From NCBI RefSeq assembly GCF_001426245.1, contig NZ_LMCM01000009.1, positions 398,527 through 462,526 on the forward strand: a stretch of 64,000 nucleotides of DNA, read 5' to 3'. Under the pieces are notes generated by a model, which had not been told where the DNA came from, searched no databases, and saw only the letters and a list, made by a program, of their open reading frames with translations. Positions 61,763 to 64,000 of this stretch are shown here, piece after piece; positions within the stretch are counted from its first letter, which is position 1; every line of letters begins with the position of its first letter. The stretch comes from Phycicoccus sp. Root101. GTDB lineage: Bacteria > Actinomycetota > Actinomycetes > Actinomycetales > Dermatophilaceae. The translations under genes were made by a program, and so were the position numbers.

Positions 61763-63709
61763 TCAGTGCCGTCCGCCCTCGGCGGCGCCCTCGACGACGA
61801 CCGGCTGCCCGTTGGCCACGAGCTTCCAGTCGTAGGTGGTGAAGGTCGCCGGGTCGATGACGCCCTGGGTCGTGGTCCAGTCGATGAGCAGCTGACGGAT
61901 CTCGACCTGGGCGTTGTAGAGGACAGGTGCCGTCGTGACCCCGGGGAAGCCACCGCCACCGGACTGCCGGTAGTTGTTGATGGCGATGACGAACTGCTTC
62001 GCCGGGTCCACGGGCGCGGCGCCGTACGTGAGGTTGACGATCCGCTGGCCCACGGGACGGGCGATGTCGATGTCGTAGGCGAGCGAGGCGTCGAGCCCGC
62101 CCATGATGTCGTAGTTGTAGTCAGGCGTCTCGAGCCCGTTGGCCGGGTTGACGGCGTTCGTCACGTCGTCGGGAGCGAACGGACCTGCGGTCGTCCTCGT
62201 CTCGAAGTAGGCCGCCGAGTACTCGAGGTAGTCCTTGACCTGCGCCCCGGTGAACCGGATCCCGAGCAGCGTGTTGTCGTAGATGTAGAGCCCGGCCACG
62301 TCGCGCACCGTGACGTCACCGGCGGGGATGGCTGCCTCACGGTTGAAGGGAGCCGCGATCGACAGGACCGGCAGGTTCTCGTCCGCCGTCCCCGCCAGGG
62401 CCTTCTTCACCGCGTCGGCCTGGACGTGGTTGATGAAGTCGATCGCGGACGTGTCCTCGAACCGAGCGGTCCCCGCGGACATGGCCGCCTTGCAGGTCCC
62501 GATGACGGAGTTCACGTAGGTCCGGACCACCGCGTGGTCCTCGCGCACCAGCGCGGCGACGTTCGGGTCCTCTGGTGCCGTGTTGGCGTTGAGGAGGTGG
62601 GCGTGCGCCGCGGTGAGGGACCAGCGCCTGCCGTCGTGCACCAGGTCGAGGTCCATCACCGACAGCCGCATCCCCCACTTGAGCGGCTCGGTGATGAGCA
62701 CCTGCTTGCCCGGGGTGACGGTGCTCGCGACGAGCTCCTCGGGGATCTCGACGTGGGCGTGCCCGACGAGCACCGCATCCACCCCGGCAACCTGCTCGGC
62801 CAGCTGACGTGAGGCGTTCTCGGGGTAGGGCAGGGCATCACCGTAGGACGACCCGGGCTTCGCGCCGGAGTGGCACGACACGATGACGACGTCGCAGCCG
62901 GCCTTCTTGAGCTTGGGGACCCACACCTTGGCCTGCTCGACGATCCCCGGGAACCTCAGCAGGCCCTCGACGTTCGCCTTGTCCCAGATGGCGACGCCGG
63001 GGGTGACCAGACCGAGCACCCCGACCTTCACCGGCTTCGGGACACCCTTCACCTTGTACGACTTGATGACGTAGGGCGCGAACGCCGGGGCGCCCGTGGT
63101 CCAGTCGACGGTGTTGGCCGACAGGAGTGGGAAGTCGCACTGGTCCTCGAACGCGCGCAGCGTCTCCAGGCCGTAGTTGAACTCGTGGTTGCCCAGGGCC
63201 GCAGCGTCGTAGCCGATCGCGTTCATCGCCTTGGCCATGGGGTGGACCGCTCCGCCGGTGACGGGATCGATCTTCGCGAAGTAGTAGGCCAGGGGCGTGC
63301 CCTGGAGGGTGTCACCCGCGTCGAGCACGAGGGTGTTCTTCGCCCCACGCTCCTCGCGCATGAGCTTGACCAGGGTGGCGACCTTGGCCAGCCCGATGTC
63401 GTTGTGCGCCGAGTCGTCGTACGCCGTGTCCTTGAAGTAGTCCCAGTTGAGGATGTTGCCGTGGGTGTCGGTCGTGCCCAGCACGGTCAGCCGGAAGGTC
63501 CTGTCAGGTCGCCCCGGCTTTCCCGGCCGGCCCTTCTCCTGCGCCCCCTGGGCGCTGGCCGGCGCAGCGAACAGCGCGGCCGTCGCCCCGGCTCCTCCCA
63601 GGACCGCCATCCCGAGGACCTGGCGGCGCGAGCGGGCGGCCTCACCTTCGCGGGCGGACGACGGTCCGCGCTCGGGCTGATCGCTGGCGACAGGACGCGG
63701 TGACGACAT
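61763..63709 (-). CDS. Tat-exported 5'-nucleotidase / 2',3'-cyclic phosphodiesterase
   Basis: 648 residues. Twin-arginine signal (RSRRQVLGMAVLGG near residue 27), Ala-rich cut region, then a calcineurin-like metal domain (TTDTHGNI, LDAGDTLQGT, LGNHEFNYG, VSCHSGAK, GHAHVEIP) and a C-terminal 5'-nucleotidase domain (from about 400, INNYRQSGGGGFPG near 605). It hydrolyses extracellular nucleotides for phosphate and nucleoside uptake. Convergent with nnaR, 16 bp apart. Start ATG 63709. Confidence 0.93.
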   Translation of the reverse strand: MSSPRPVASDQPERGPSSAREGEAARSRRQVLGMAVLGGAGATAALFAAPASAQGAQEKGRPGKPGRPDRTFRLTVLGTTDTHGNILNWDYFKDTAYDDSAHNDIGLAKVATLVKLMREERGAKNTLVLDAGDTLQGTPLAYYFAKIDPVTGGAVHPMAKAMNAIGYDAAALGNHEFNYGLETLRAFEDQCDFPLLSANTVDWTTGAPAFAPYVIKSYKVKGVPKPVKVGVLGLVTPGVAIWDKANVEGLLRFPGIVEQAKVWVPKLKKAGCDVVIVSCHSGAKPGSSYGDALPYPENASRQLAEQVAGVDAVLVGHAHVEIPEELVASTVTPGKQVLITEPLKWGMRLSVMDLDLVHDGRRWSLTAAHAHLLNANTAPEDPNVAALVREDHAVVRTYVNSVIGTCKAAMSAGTARFEDTSAIDFINHVQADAVKKALAGTADENLPVLSIAAPFNREAAIPAGDVTVRDVAGLYIYDNTLLGIRFTGAQVKDYLEYSAAYFETRTTAGPFAPDDVTNAVNPANGLETPDYNYDIMGGLDASLAYDIDIARPVGQRIVNLTYGAAPVDPAKQFVIAINNYRQSGGGGFPGVTTAPVLYNAQVEIRQLLIDWTTTQGVIDPATFTTYDWKLVANGQPVVVEGAAEGGRH

Positions 63710-63905
63710 GGTGGGCCTCCGGGGCGGTGGGCCGGCGGTGCCGGCAGACAGGGAACCCAGCGGCCGCGCCGTTGAGGCCACCGGGTCCTCCACCGTAGAA
63801 CAATGCCGTACAGGACAAAAGGGACCGGACGTCAGGAGTTGGTCAACCTCGGGCCTGGGGTGCGCTGGAAATGCTTGGGAATGCCTTGGCAGACGCGGGC
63901 ATGCC

Positions 63906-63937
63906 AAAAGGGCCTTCCCGTGTGGGAAGGCCCTTTT
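63906..63937 (-). terminator. rRNA operon terminator
   Basis: Perfect 14-bp stem AAAAGGGCCTTCCC with a 4-nt loop; on the minus strand it ends in TTTT. It follows the 5S rRNA 3' end by about 10 nt. Confidence 0.85.
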
Positions 63938-63945
63938 GAAAGTAT

Positions 63946-64000
63946 GTCCGGCTGCGTCCTACTCTCCCACACCGTAACCAGTGCAGTACCATCGGCGCTG
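63946..64000 (-). rRNA. rrf: 5S rRNA, 3' end (partial)
   Basis: The minus strand reads CAGCGCCGATGGTACTGC, then GTGTGGGAGAGTAGGACGC and GCCGGACA, the conserved 3' third of actinobacterial 5S rRNA. The gene continues beyond the right edge, so an rrn operon runs leftward into this window. The exact 3' end is approximate. Confidence 0.92.

Overview
The window is very GC-rich, densely packed actinobacterial DNA. Gene content and order point to a member of the Micrococcales, most likely Intrasporangiaceae-like; the family level is an inference from gene content only. The block pncB / clpS / DUF2017 / murI / Rv1339-like hydrolase / rph / rdgB (41.6-49.2 kb) keeps the order known from Mycobacterium tuberculosis around Rv1330c-Rv1341. 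Many genes here seem to be transcribed without a leader: a TAnnnT -10 hexamer sits 6-7 nt before the start codon.

Layout. 0-2.6 kb: partial M20 amidohydrolase, PrsW-type membrane protease, oligoribonuclease. 2.7-10.8 kb: tRNA-His, a secreted tripeptidyl-peptidase-like hydrolase, a secretion/copper cluster (Tat multicopper oxidase, His/Met-rich membrane protein, its own signal peptidase I, a large secreted PKD-like protein), a CopC protein and tRNA-Lys. 11.1-31.5 kb: a continuous minus-strand stress/signalling block. It holds three MEDS-domain proteins (two with LuxR HTH, one with an anti-sigma-type ATPase), two DeoC-like proteins that have lost aldolase catalytic residues, two AraC-type regulators, a SipW-type peptidase with its exported substrate, and an eight-gene chaperone/redox operon (dnaK-grpE-dnaJ-cbpM-clpB-trxC-ZnF UBP-TrxR-like). 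31.9-34.7 kb: a small DksA-type zinc finger, a cysteine dioxygenase/rhodanese operon behind a Cys-rich leader peptide, GroES-like, DUF3618 and Bcp genes. 34.7-37.3 kb: a CbiMNQO-type nickel/cobalt ECF transporter behind a Nur-like box. 37.3-41.5 kb: CoA-transferase, sedolisin (S53) peptidase, Ada-type zinc protein, DUF1684. 41.5-51.0 kb: tRNA-Leu, the conserved nucleotide/RNA block, and an NAD group (pncB, kynU, pncA). 51.0-61.7 kb: a complete nitrate/nitrite assimilation cluster (narK, nasC, electron-transfer flavoprotein, nirB, nirD, cysG, HemD-wHTH regulator) with two four-half-site GlnR boxes. 61.8-64.0 kb: a Tat-exported 5'-nucleotidase, then the terminator and 3' end of a 5S rRNA on the minus strand.

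The most novel-looking part is the 11-31.5 kb block. The same three unusual families (MEDS, degenerate DeoC, AraC_binding_2) recur there next to SipW secretion and a chaperone operon, which suggests one stress-response system whose input and output are unknown.
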